Origin: Chitinispirillaceae bacterium
GTDB taxonomy: Bacteria > Fibrobacterota > Chitinivibrionia > Chitinivibrionales > Chitinispirillaceae
Assembly: GCA_016930275.1 (NCBI GenBank)
Contig: JAFGHA010000111.1
Span: forward strand, 19,360-83,359
DNA: 64,000 bases
Direction: 5' to 3'
The translations under genes and the position numbers were made by a program. Below, one piece after another: positions 19,067 to 27,916 of the stretch (position 1 is its first letter; every line of letters begins with the position of its first letter). The notes beneath the pieces were generated by a model, which made no database searches, was not told where the DNA came from, and saw only the letters and a program-made list of their open reading frames with translations.

Positions 19067-20106
19067 ATGCGAAATCGTTTCATTATCTCAATCGCCCTCC
19101 TGATTATTACTGCGGCGGCACCCCGGAACGCGACGGCGCAGCTTGACTCCTGTTACCGGCTTCTCGAAGCGTATACGCTCGATGCGAGTGAAAAGTACCG
19201 TACGGCGTCAACGCTTTTCATGGACCTGAGTTATACCTTCTGCGGTGGCCGTGCCGACAGCACGCCGGTTCCGGAACATGTTGTTCGAACCGACAGCCTG
19301 TTTACCGGTCCGTCGCGGGGAGAGAAGAGTGGAAGAACTACTGTTTTTCCGTTATTCATGCAATCTACAAAGAAGATAACCGCAGAGCGAAAGTCAGGCC
19401 GGTTGCAGGTCGCGTATACGACGTCGATGACCGGCAACGTTTTTTCAAAGCGGTCCAACTGGCAGGTACCGACAGCGCCGAACTGCCATGGTACAATATT
19501 GCCGATTCGCTCTGGGGTGATACCGCCCGGACACTCACGGATGCGAAAATCCCGTATATTGCCAGTCAGATAGTCGACCTTGTCGTCGACAGTACCGATC
19601 TTGTGGCACGCAAAAAAGCGGCGGCACTTCTCGACACGATCCACAAAATAAAAGCGCTCTACGAACGCAAGTACCGCACCGGGTTCCGTAATCGTAATAT
19701 CCTTGAGTACTTCGTTGCCGGAACGTTTGAAACATTCATCGCAAAAAAGCAGCGGCAGCTACTTTCCCCGCCGTCACCGTTTGAACTCATTCTTCTGAGT
19801 AAACCGATGATGACTGCCGGTACCGGCTCTCTTTTCAACGGTGGCGCCGACAGCAACAATGTGTATGTCCTGATTCCGATGGCGGGAGTTGACCGTTTCA
19901 TTTCCGGGTATAAGCAGTACTTCGGTGCTTCGGTTTTTTCCGCAGTTCCAGTTGTCTCGAAACCATACCGCAACGCTTACTGGGGGTTGGAAGTTCATTT
20001 TTCCAACAAAGCACTCATCGGTTACGGATGGAAAATCCCCGATTTTTCGATGCAGAAAATTTTTATAACCATTCCTATCGTGAGCGGTTGGGGCTGGTTT
20101 GATTGA
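19067..20106 (+). pseudogene. Exported hypothetical protein, frameshifted
   Basis: Signal peptide MRNRFIISIALLIITAAAPRNATAQ in frame 2; continuation REEWKNYCFSVIHAIYKEDNRRAKVRPVAGRVYDVDDRQRFFKAVQLAG... in frame 1, joining ORF 19603-20106. Frame change at or near GGGG 19317-19320. Confidence 0.72.
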
Positions 20107-20157
20107 ATGAGAAGAAGTACGCTGCCATACCTGACAGCGTACCTTCAAACTGCCTGT

Positions 20158-20658
20158 TTACGACACGGCGATAAATTTGTTCCCCGGAACGGTGCATATC
20201 GGACAGCTCTCGGGAACCTCGCCTTCAACGGTATTTCCACACACCGGACAAACGTAAATCGCCTTCTCCGGAAGATCCCCGCCGCCCTTTACCGCTTCAA
20301 GAGCTTTCGAATAAAGATCATAATGAATCTTCTCGACCGCTATGGCATTTTTAAAAGAATTCAGAGCCGGTTTATTTCCTTCCTCTTCCGCTGCGGTAAC
20401 CATGGCTGGATACATCTCCTTGAATTCCGCCCCTTCACCCGTGATAGCAGCCTCGAGGTTTTCCACCGTACCCTTGATACCTCCCATTACCCGGAGATGA
20501 GCGTGGGCATGAATGGTCTCGGATTCGGCGGCGGCACGGAACAGTTTCGCCACCTGCAAAAAACCGTCGCTTTCCGCTTTTTTCGCGAATGCAAGATATT
20601 TACGATTCGCCTGACTTTCGCCTGCGAAAGCCTTTGCAAGATTATCCATCGTTGTCAT
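20158..20658 (-). CDS. Rubrerythrin
   Basis: MTTMDNLAKAFAGESQANRKYLAFAKKAES... ferritin-like domain with C-terminal rubredoxin-like YVCPVCGNTVEGEVPESCPICTVPGNKF. Confidence 0.95.
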   Translation of the reverse strand: MTTMDNLAKAFAGESQANRKYLAFAKKAESDGFLQVAKLFRAAAESETIHAHAHLRVMGGIKGTVENLEAAITGEGAEFKEMYPAMVTAAEEEGNKPALNSFKNAIAVEKIHYDLYSKALEAVKGGGDLPEKAIYVCPVCGNTVEGEVPESCPICTVPGNKFIAVS

Positions 20659-20843
20659 TAGATACTCCTTTGAAAAGTGAAATCTTCAGCAAACACCGCA
20701 GAAGGAATATACTATCCCCGGGCCCGTCGATCTCCGTATCCGCGGCAGTCTCCCCGGACACCGGCACTTAGGTTCACTCACTCCCCTGCCGAAAACTATT
20801 TTTACGACCTTACGGAAGTATTACCAACCACGAAAGCACAATA

Positions 20844-23504
20844 ATGGAAAAAACCTACAATCCAGCGCAGGTAGAAGAAAAATGGTACGCCGACTGGCTG
20901 TCGAAAAAACTTTTTCATGCCGATCCAGCATCGGAGAAACCAGCTTACTCGATCGTCATTCCCCCTCCCAACGTCACCGGCGTTCTCCATATGGGACACG
21001 CGCTCAATGATTCCATTCAGGACATTCTGATCAGATATAAAAAAATGTCGGGTTTCGAGACACTCTGGATGCCGGGTACCGATCATGCAGGCATCGCCAC
21101 TCAGAACGTGGTGGAACGAAAACTTGCCCGGGAAAAGAAAACCCGGCATGATCTTGGGCGCGAAGCGTTCATCGATGAAGTATGGAAATGGAAAGAGGAA
21201 CACCACGCCACCATCACCAGCCAGCTCAAGAAACTCGGGTGCGCATGCGACTGGGACCGGGAGCGATTCACCATGGACGAGGGCCTTTCCCGCGCCGTTC
21301 GCAAGGTTTTTGTGGAACTCTATAAAAAAGGACTCATCTATAAAGGTAAATACATCATCAACTGGTGCCCGCGCTGCCGCACCGCACTTTCCGACGAAGA
21401 AGCCGAGCATAAGGAAACCGGCGGAAAACTCTACCACTTCAACTACCCGTATGCCGACGGATCGGGATATGTGACCGTTGCCACCACCCGCCCCGAAACA
21501 ATGCTCGGAGATACGGCGGTTGCGGTGAATCCCAAAGACGAACGGTATACCGGATGCGCCGGAAAGATGCTCACCCTCCCGCTGGTCAATCGTGCGATAC
21601 CGGTTATCACCGACGATTTCGTTGACCGTGAGTTCGGCACCGGCGCAGTGAAAGTCACTCCGGCACATGATCCCAACGATTTTCAGATGGGACTGCGCCA
21701 TTCGATGGAGCCGGTGGTGGTGATGGATGAATCCGGACAAATGACCGGTCCGGTCCCCGAGCACTATCAGGGAGTCGACCGGTTCGCGGCCCGTAAAATG
21801 GTGGTCGAAGAGATGACCGCCCTCGGGCTCGTCGAAAAAATTGACGAACACACTCATTCGGTGGGGCACTGCTACCGCTGCAATACCGTTGTTGAACCTT
21901 ACTATTCCGATCAGTGGTTTGTAAAAATGAAGCCGCTCGCGGAGGAGGCGCTCAAACCGGCCAACCACGACCGGATCTCGATCTTTCCGCAGCGATGGCA
22001 GAAAACCTATACCGACTGGATGGAGAACATACGTGACTGGTGCATCTCCCGTCAGATCTGGTGGGGACACCGCATACCGGTCTGGTACTGCACCTGCGGT
22101 GCCGTGGTGGTGGAAGAAACTGATCCCGATGTGTGTCCCGTCTGCGGCGGCAACTCGCTCACGCAGGACGACGATGTACTTGACACGTGGTTCTCCTCGT
22201 GGCTCTGGCCTTTTTCAACCATGGGATGGCCCGAAACCACCGGTACCATGAATAAGTTCTACCCGACCGACGTACTCGTTACCGCACCGGAAATACTCTT
22301 CTTCTGGGTTGCCCGGATGATCATGGCCGGACTGCAGTTCACCGACGACCTTCCCTTTACCGATGTTATCCTGCACGGAACGGTCCGTGATAAAACCGGA
22401 CGCAAAATGAGCAAGTCTCTCGGGAATGCGATCGATCCGCTGGAGATCATTAAAGTAAGCGGTGCCGATGCACTGCGTTTTTCCCTCATCATGATTACCG
22501 CATCGGGCGCCGATGTCTATCTCGGTAAAGATACGTTCGACATCGGCCGCAATTTCTCCAACAAACTCTGGAATGCAGCCCGGTTTCTGTTGAGTACGGT
22601 CAATGAACCGGTATCCTTCGACGTGCTGCCGCCGGTCGAACGCTTCAAAGCGGAAGACCGGTGGATGATCAACAAACTGCAGGAAATCATTGATTTGGTA
22701 ACGAAAGCCATCGACGGATACCGGTTCAACGAAGCATGTCACCTGCTGTACGATTTCACCTGGCATGAATTCTGCGACTGGTATATCGAAGCGAAAAAAG
22801 CGGATCTTTACCAGACCGATGATCCTTTGCTGCGCAGCGATGCGATATGCCTTGCCGGCTATACGCTTTCAACCATCCTCAAACTGCTGCATCCGGTCAT
22901 GCCGTTTATCACCGAGGAGATTTTCACTCATCTGCGCGAGCAGGTCCGCTTTGCCGGAGTCACCGACGAAGGTTCCATCATGCAGAGTGCATGGCCCGTT
23001 CCAAATGCATCATTGACGGATACCGGCATCGATACGAAATTTTCACTCGTGAAAGAGTGCATTACCGCCCTGCGGACCATCCGCTCGGAAAACAATATTC
23101 CGCCCGACAAATGGGGCACTGCGGTAATCGTCACCACCGATGACCCGACGGCTGAATGGCTCAGATCGCAGGTCGCGCTGATCAACCGGTTCACGAAGCT
23201 ATCCGAAACCGTCATCGGAACCACAGTCGAAAAACCCGCATTCGCCGGTTCGGCTGTCGTTGGCGGCAACCAGCTCTACATCAGTTTTGAAGGTCTTATC
23301 GACAAGGCAGTCGAAATTGACCGGCTAACCAAAGAGTTCGAACGTATCGGCAAACTGGTCGAAAGTACCAAAACCCGTCTGGAGAACAGCAGTTTTGTCG
23401 ACCGGGCACCTGCCGCGATTGTTGCGAAGGAACGCGAAAAACTCGAAGGGCTCCTTCTCAATCTTGAAAAAGTGGAACACAACCTGGCCATGCTGCCTAG
23501 ATAA
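20844..23504 (+). CDS. valS: Valyl-tRNA synthetase
   Basis: PPPNVTGVLHMGHALNDSIQDILIRYKKMSG, TDHAGIATQ, NWCPRCRTALSDEE, KMSKSLGNAIDPLEII, C-terminal coiled-coil arm. Confidence 0.97.
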   Translation: MEKTYNPAQVEEKWYADWLSKKLFHADPASEKPAYSIVIPPPNVTGVLHMGHALNDSIQDILIRYKKMSGFETLWMPGTDHAGIATQNVVERKLAREKKTRHDLGREAFIDEVWKWKEEHHATITSQLKKLGCACDWDRERFTMDEGLSRAVRKVFVELYKKGLIYKGKYIINWCPRCRTALSDEEAEHKETGGKLYHFNYPYADGSGYVTVATTRPETMLGDTAVAVNPKDERYTGCAGKMLTLPLVNRAIPVITDDFVDREFGTGAVKVTPAHDPNDFQMGLRHSMEPVVVMDESGQMTGPVPEHYQGVDRFAARKMVVEEMTALGLVEKIDEHTHSVGHCYRCNTVVEPYYSDQWFVKMKPLAEEALKPANHDRISIFPQRWQKTYTDWMENIRDWCISRQIWWGHRIPVWYCTCGAVVVEETDPDVCPVCGGNSLTQDDDVLDTWFSSWLWPFSTMGWPETTGTMNKFYPTDVLVTAPEILFFWVARMIMAGLQFTDDLPFTDVILHGTVRDKTGRKMSKSLGNAIDPLEIIKVSGADALRFSLIMITASGADVYLGKDTFDIGRNFSNKLWNAARFLLSTVNEPVSFDVLPPVERFKAEDRWMINKLQEIIDLVTKAIDGYRFNEACHLLYDFTWHEFCDWYIEAKKADLYQTDDPLLRSDAICLAGYTLSTILKLLHPVMPFITEEIFTHLREQVRFAGVTDEGSIMQSAWPVPNASLTDTGIDTKFSLVKECITALRTIRSENNIPPDKWGTAVIVTTDDPTAEWLRSQVALINRFTKLSETVIGTTVEKPAFAGSAVVGGNQLYISFEGLIDKAVEIDRLTKEFERIGKLVESTKTRLENSSFVDRAPAAIVAKEREKLEGLLLNLEKVEHNLAMLPR

Positions 23505-23529
23505 CCGGACGGAAATACTTCTTTCAATT

Positions 23530-23598
23530 CTGCACTTCTCCGGCTCTGGGAAGTGCAGTTACACCATCAGGTGTTTCCGCACGCGCCTCTACCTGATG
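23530..23598. terminator. Tandem hairpins downstream of valS
   Basis: CTGCACTTC (23530-23538)/GAAGTGCAG (23550-23558) perfect 9-bp; CATCAGGT (23565-23572)/ACCTGATG (23591-23598) perfect 8-bp. Confidence 0.55.
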
Positions 23599-23753
23599 AG
23601 CAATCCACTCAACTTCACGAATATTCCGGTCCTGCTTTTTATTTGTGAAAAACATCCACATAAGCTATAATTATCCATTACCCGCATATTCTATAACTAT
23701 TCGAACTGCACGGTAAAAAGACGTTTCAACATTAAACAAGAAAGATCTTCCGC

Positions 23754-24953
23754 ATGTATACCCCGGATCCGAAAGTACTGGAAAATTATGCTGATATACT
23801 GATAAATTTCGCTCTCAATGACGGCAACGGTATTAAAAAAGGTGACGTCGTCTATCTTGTTTCCCAGCTTCCGGGTCTCCCACTGGCCAAGGCAACCTAT
23901 CGCTCAATCATTAAAAGCGGTGGCCAGCCGATCATACAACTGCAGGATGATACGTTCAGGCTCATCCAGTTACAGGAAGGCAGCGATGAGCAGATCGGGT
24001 TCTTCCCCGATAAGTATTACCACGGACTCGCCGACAATATCGACCACTATGTAAGAATTCTTGCCGAGGAAGATCCGCTTTTTCTGGCAAATGCCGATCC
24101 ACGTAAAGTGATTCTTTCCAGCAGAAGCACCAAACCTTTCCGGGATTGGCTTGATGCGAAGGAGGATGTTGGCCGTTTCACCTGGACACTCTGCCTTTAC
24201 GGTACCGAAGGTGCCGCCCGTGAAGCGAATATTTCAATCGAGGAATACTGGCAACAGATACGGCGCGCCTGTTTTCTTGATGATGTGAACCCGCTTGAAA
24301 CGTGGCGGCAGGTCTATCTGCAGATGAATCATGTTATTGAATCCCTTAATGCTCTACCGATTGAAAAGCTGCATGTCGAGGCTCTGGAAACGGATCTGTG
24401 GGTAAGCCTTGGAAAAAACCGGAAATGGCTGGGGGGCAGAGGTCGCAATATTCCCAGTTTCGAGATTTTCACCTCACCCGACTGGCGAAACATGGAGGGA
24501 ACCGTTTTCTTCGACCTCCCGCTCTACCGTTACGGCAATATTATTAAGGATATCCGGTTGGAAATACGGAATGGTCTGATTGCCAAGGCGACTGCAGCAC
24601 AGAATGAAGCGCTGCTTCGAGAGATGATTGCACAGAAAAACGCGGATAAAATCGGTGAGTTTTCCCTGACCGACCGGCGGTTCTCGAAAATTAACCGGTT
24701 CATGGCAAATACGCTTTTCGATGAAAATTTCGGTGGTGACCATGGAAACACGCATCTTGCCGTCGGTAAAGCCTACCATGATGCCTGCACCTGTAACCTC
24801 AAAGAAATGACCGACGAAAAATTCGCCGAACTCGGCTACAATGACTCTCCGGAACATACCGATATCATCGCCACCGGAAACCGGACCGTAACAGCACATC
24901 TTGCTGATGGTTCAACCAGAATCATCTATCGGGACGGTGAATTTCAGTTCTGA
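23754..24953 (+). CDS. Aminopeptidase, M29 (thermophilic aminopeptidase) family
   Basis: YADILINFALNDGNGIKKGDVVYLVS, GRGRNIPSFEIFTSPDW, NGLIAKATAAQNEALL, GGDHGNTHLAVGKAY; His/Glu-rich C-terminus typical of M29. Confidence 0.9.
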   Translation: MYTPDPKVLENYADILINFALNDGNGIKKGDVVYLVSQLPGLPLAKATYRSIIKSGGQPIIQLQDDTFRLIQLQEGSDEQIGFFPDKYYHGLADNIDHYVRILAEEDPLFLANADPRKVILSSRSTKPFRDWLDAKEDVGRFTWTLCLYGTEGAAREANISIEEYWQQIRRACFLDDVNPLETWRQVYLQMNHVIESLNALPIEKLHVEALETDLWVSLGKNRKWLGGRGRNIPSFEIFTSPDWRNMEGTVFFDLPLYRYGNIIKDIRLEIRNGLIAKATAAQNEALLREMIAQKNADKIGEFSLTDRRFSKINRFMANTLFDENFGGDHGNTHLAVGKAYHDACTCNLKEMTDEKFAELGYNDSPEHTDIIATGNRTVTAHLADGSTRIIYRDGEFQF

Positions 24954-25128
24954 ACAACTTCCCCCATGCCGATTTGTCGAGGCGCCAGGCAACAACCCTT
25001 GATTATTTACACATTGTACACCCTGTAACCTGTACCAGCCTGACGACAATTTCCCCCATTATGGTTGTCCGCTCCGCTCTCGGCACCCACTAACAGCACC
25101 GTATTGCATAAATTTTTTTGTTAAACGA

Positions 25129-25218
25129 TTAAACTATTTATTTGTTTCTTCGGTTCATAACTGTATAATAAAAACAGCCGGATAAACGGGTTGTTAACCG
25201 GTTTTTCGGATAGTTTAA
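25129..25218. promoter_or_regulatory. AT-rich region with a TTAAACTAT/ATAGTTTAA inverted repeat
   Basis: TTAAACTAT (25129-25137) and ATAGTTTAA (25210-25218) perfect reverse complements; further GTTAAAC-like copies nearby. Confidence 0.35.
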
Positions 25219-25272
25219 CAGGTTTCAATTCAATGTGTTAGATAATAATTCAATATAGTGTATAACAGATGG

Positions 25273-25302
25273 CCCACCAACACCATATATGGTATTGGTG
25301 GG
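25273..25302 (+). promoter_or_regulatory. Near-perfect palindrome in the leader of the MerR-like gene (operator or attenuator)
   Basis: CCCACCAACACC-ATATAT-GGTATTGGTGGG; 12-bp arms with one mismatch, followed by TTT, shortly before AAGGAGG and ATG. Confidence 0.5.
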
Positions 25303-25330
25303 TTTGCGTTCGCAATAAGGAGGTTGTTGT

Positions 25331-25564
25331 ATGAATCGGCATTACACTAGTGGGCAGGCCGCTAAAAAACTCAGGGTTTCCATATCCACACTGAAAAGGT
25401 GGCTGGATGATCCTGAACTGGCGATCAAGGAACGGCGTAACTACAACGGCTGGCGTCTCTTCTCGGATTCCGATATTACGACGCTCAGAGAGTACAAGCG
25501 GCAGATGCGACGTAACGGCAAACGGTTCAATGATACGACCCTGATTCCTGTAGTCAATCATTAA
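25331..25564 (+). CDS. Small MerR-type helix-turn-helix DNA-binding protein
   Basis: YTSGQAAKKLRVSISTLKRWLDDPELAIKERRNYNGWRLFSDSDITTLREYKRQ; strong AAGGAGG upstream. Confidence 0.8.
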   Translation: MNRHYTSGQAAKKLRVSISTLKRWLDDPELAIKERRNYNGWRLFSDSDITTLREYKRQMRRNGKRFNDTTLIPVVNH

Positions 25565-25600
25565 ACACGAAGCCCGACGAACACAGACGGATCTGATGAA

Positions 25601-26680
25601 ATGACTATTTCAATGAAAATCGCCGTTTTTCTTTGCATACTACTGTCCTCATTGACTTACGGACAAATAAAACGCGGAAGAAATGAGGGAACGTTCAATA
25701 TACCTGCATCGAACGTTCTGGGTAACGGCAATATCATTGTTTCAGCGGCGTTCGCAGGCAGCGCGGCCCCTTCAGGCATCCGCCTCGATCCCGGAGTGTA
25801 TCTGAACGTGGGTATCGCCGATATCATGCAACTTTCAGGAAAAACCTCCTTTACCAATTTCCGTACCCTCGGCACTACCGAAGGGCATTTCCAGCTTACC
25901 CTGCCGGGAAACGACCATTTGCGTTTTTTCGGAATCGCCGCATCGGGAGACCTGTATCTCTCAACTGAAATGGACACCTTGAGCGGTGCCGCGACCTCCG
26001 GGCGACCGGAATACCACGCGTATATCCGCCCGTCAATCATTGCCGATCTCGACTGGATCGCGAAAAATAAATCACTGCCGATGAAAACCTATGCCATGTT
26101 CAGTATGGCCGACAACCCCGATCTGCTCTACCTGTACTCACAGCTTTCCTTCCGCCTGGGAGCGGAACTGAAGCTCAACAAAAACAGCTATTCCATTGAT
26201 TTCGGTGCCGGTTTCTACAAGGAACTCCAACGAAAAGAGACCGCATACACCGGCGACGACACGTACCGTCAGCAGCGTTTCTGGATAGAGCCGGCCGTCC
26301 GGTATCGTCTTTTCGACCGCTACAGCCTTCTCGGTGCCGTACGCATTCTCCTTCTTCAACGCGTCAAGTCTGAACGTCCCTTAGAACCGACGTATCTGAG
26401 AATCTCGGCAGCTCTGGACGTACCGCTGCTGTTCAGGGAAACGAATACCGAAGCCATCCGCACCATGATCTTCGTCGAAAAACATAAACAGGTTCAACCG
26501 AACGCCATTGATGCATCGGTAAAAAAGGGAGTCAGTCTCGAATCGGTGTCGGACCTGGATTTAGAAGGGCTGAATCTTTCGACTCAGGAAGAGGAATCGG
26601 AAGAGGAAGTACTGAAACGTCGAGAGGAAATACAGAAGAAAATGGAAGAGATAGAACGTCTTCTGGAGGATCTTGAATAA
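25601..26680 (+). CDS. Exported outer-membrane beta-barrel-like protein (paralogue A)
   Basis: Signal peptide MTISMKIAVFLCILLSSLTYGQ; RGRNEGTFNIPASNVLGNGNIIVSAAF; beta-rich body; Glu/Arg-rich coiled C-terminal tail. Confidence 0.6.
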   Translation: MTISMKIAVFLCILLSSLTYGQIKRGRNEGTFNIPASNVLGNGNIIVSAAFAGSAAPSGIRLDPGVYLNVGIADIMQLSGKTSFTNFRTLGTTEGHFQLTLPGNDHLRFFGIAASGDLYLSTEMDTLSGAATSGRPEYHAYIRPSIIADLDWIAKNKSLPMKTYAMFSMADNPDLLYLYSQLSFRLGAELKLNKNSYSIDFGAGFYKELQRKETAYTGDDTYRQQRFWIEPAVRYRLFDRYSLLGAVRILLLQRVKSERPLEPTYLRISAALDVPLLFRETNTEAIRTMIFVEKHKQVQPNAIDASVKKGVSLESVSDLDLEGLNLSTQEEESEEEVLKRREEIQKKMEEIERLLEDLE

Positions 26681-27897
26681 TGAACGCATTATCTGCCGGT
26701 GTATCTATTTGTATCACCCTGCTGACGGTGCAGATAGTTTATCCTCAGCAGAACCAGCGAAGAAACCGCGGTGAGACATTCTATCAGTGTCAGAATTCCA
26801 ACACACCCGGCAAGGGAAATATCTGGGTTTCGCTTCGTGCGGTAGGACACCTCTGGGATGATGCACCGATCTCCCTTTCCGAGCAGGAGAATCAGTCAAC
26901 GGATCAGTCTCCTCGCCGCTGGATATCTAATGTACGGGCGTTCCCGGAAATAATGCTTCAGGCGGGGATACTCGATTTTCTCTCCATCAATGCCGAATCC
27001 CGGGTGCTTTCCTATGGTTTTACTCCGGGATATTTCGGAGGCGGTATCAAAGCAACCTGGCCGAACAATCAGGAGCTGCGGCTGCACGGAGTCGGGTTGT
27101 CGCTCCAGTACCGTTACCAGATGCGGGAATCGGCACCCAGTCTCGGGGGCTATATCGGATTTATGCCCGAAGGATTCGTGGTAAAAGGAAGCAATATTGA
27201 AACCAGAGTACACTACGAACTTGATCTGCTGCCGCGTCTGACCATACTTCCCATACGCCTGCTCGCATCGACGGGATTCCGTGTTCCGTTCCGGCGCAGA
27301 AACCTATCCCAGTTGCTTACCGAAGCGGCAGTCGTTTACAGCGGGCACGGATTTGACTTTTTCGCGCAATACTCACTCGAGTCATTCGCCAACCTTTTTC
27401 ACCCGATTGAGGTGTCTCAACCGGAAAAGCGGTTTCTGGTCTGGTTTTCCGAAAATCCGATGTACGCGACACTGGGAGGGAATGTCCGGTACGACAACGG
27501 GATCACGCTTTCTCTCGCCGTCCCCATTTTGCTCAGTGTCAATCAGGGATCACGCATGCGTCGGGAGGATCTGGTTGAATTACATCGCAACGAATCTCCC
27601 GGTCTCTTCACGGAGGAAAAAGAACGGAATATCGTTGATCCGTTCGACCCCTGGTTTGTCAAATGGAAAGTCGCCGGCACCCTAACGTTTCCCCTCCGTT
27701 TCAAAATGACCGGTACTGAATTGATGCGGAATTATCTGCTGCTCAAAAACCGCAGGCAGGAGAAGAAAATCGATATCGATAACCGGATTCAGCTCAAAGA
27801 GGAATCTCCACAGGAGCAAGAGAAACAACAGGAAGAGGAAGACGCGAATCGCCGACTTGAAGAAATCAGAAAAAAAAGAGAAAAAGCACTGAAATAA
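26680..27897 (+). CDS. Exported outer-membrane beta-barrel-like protein (paralogue B)
   Basis: Signal peptide; RRNRGETFYQCQNSNTPGKGNIWVSLRA parallels paralogue A; same architecture with a Glu/Lys-rich C-terminal tail. Confidence 0.6.
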   Translation: MNALSAGVSICITLLTVQIVYPQQNQRRNRGETFYQCQNSNTPGKGNIWVSLRAVGHLWDDAPISLSEQENQSTDQSPRRWISNVRAFPEIMLQAGILDFLSINAESRVLSYGFTPGYFGGGIKATWPNNQELRLHGVGLSLQYRYQMRESAPSLGGYIGFMPEGFVVKGSNIETRVHYELDLLPRLTILPIRLLASTGFRVPFRRRNLSQLLTEAAVVYSGHGFDFFAQYSLESFANLFHPIEVSQPEKRFLVWFSENPMYATLGGNVRYDNGITLSLAVPILLSVNQGSRMRREDLVELHRNESPGLFTEEKERNIVDPFDPWFVKWKVAGTLTFPLRFKMTGTELMRNYLLLKNRRQEKKIDIDNRIQLKEESPQEQEKQQEEEDANRRLEEIRKKREKALK

Positions 27898-27916
27898 GGA
27901 TACCTGAGATACTATC

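Noticed and set aside
20802-22070. 422-aa minus-strand ORF opposite valS
   Set aside because: Shadow ORF antisense to a clearly conserved valS; composition is codon-mirror-like and no family motif is recognisable.
24954-25330. Possible tRNA or small RNA gene in the long AT-rich intergenic region
   Set aside because: No cloverleaf or TpsiC-like GGTTCRA motif found; palindromes fit operators better.
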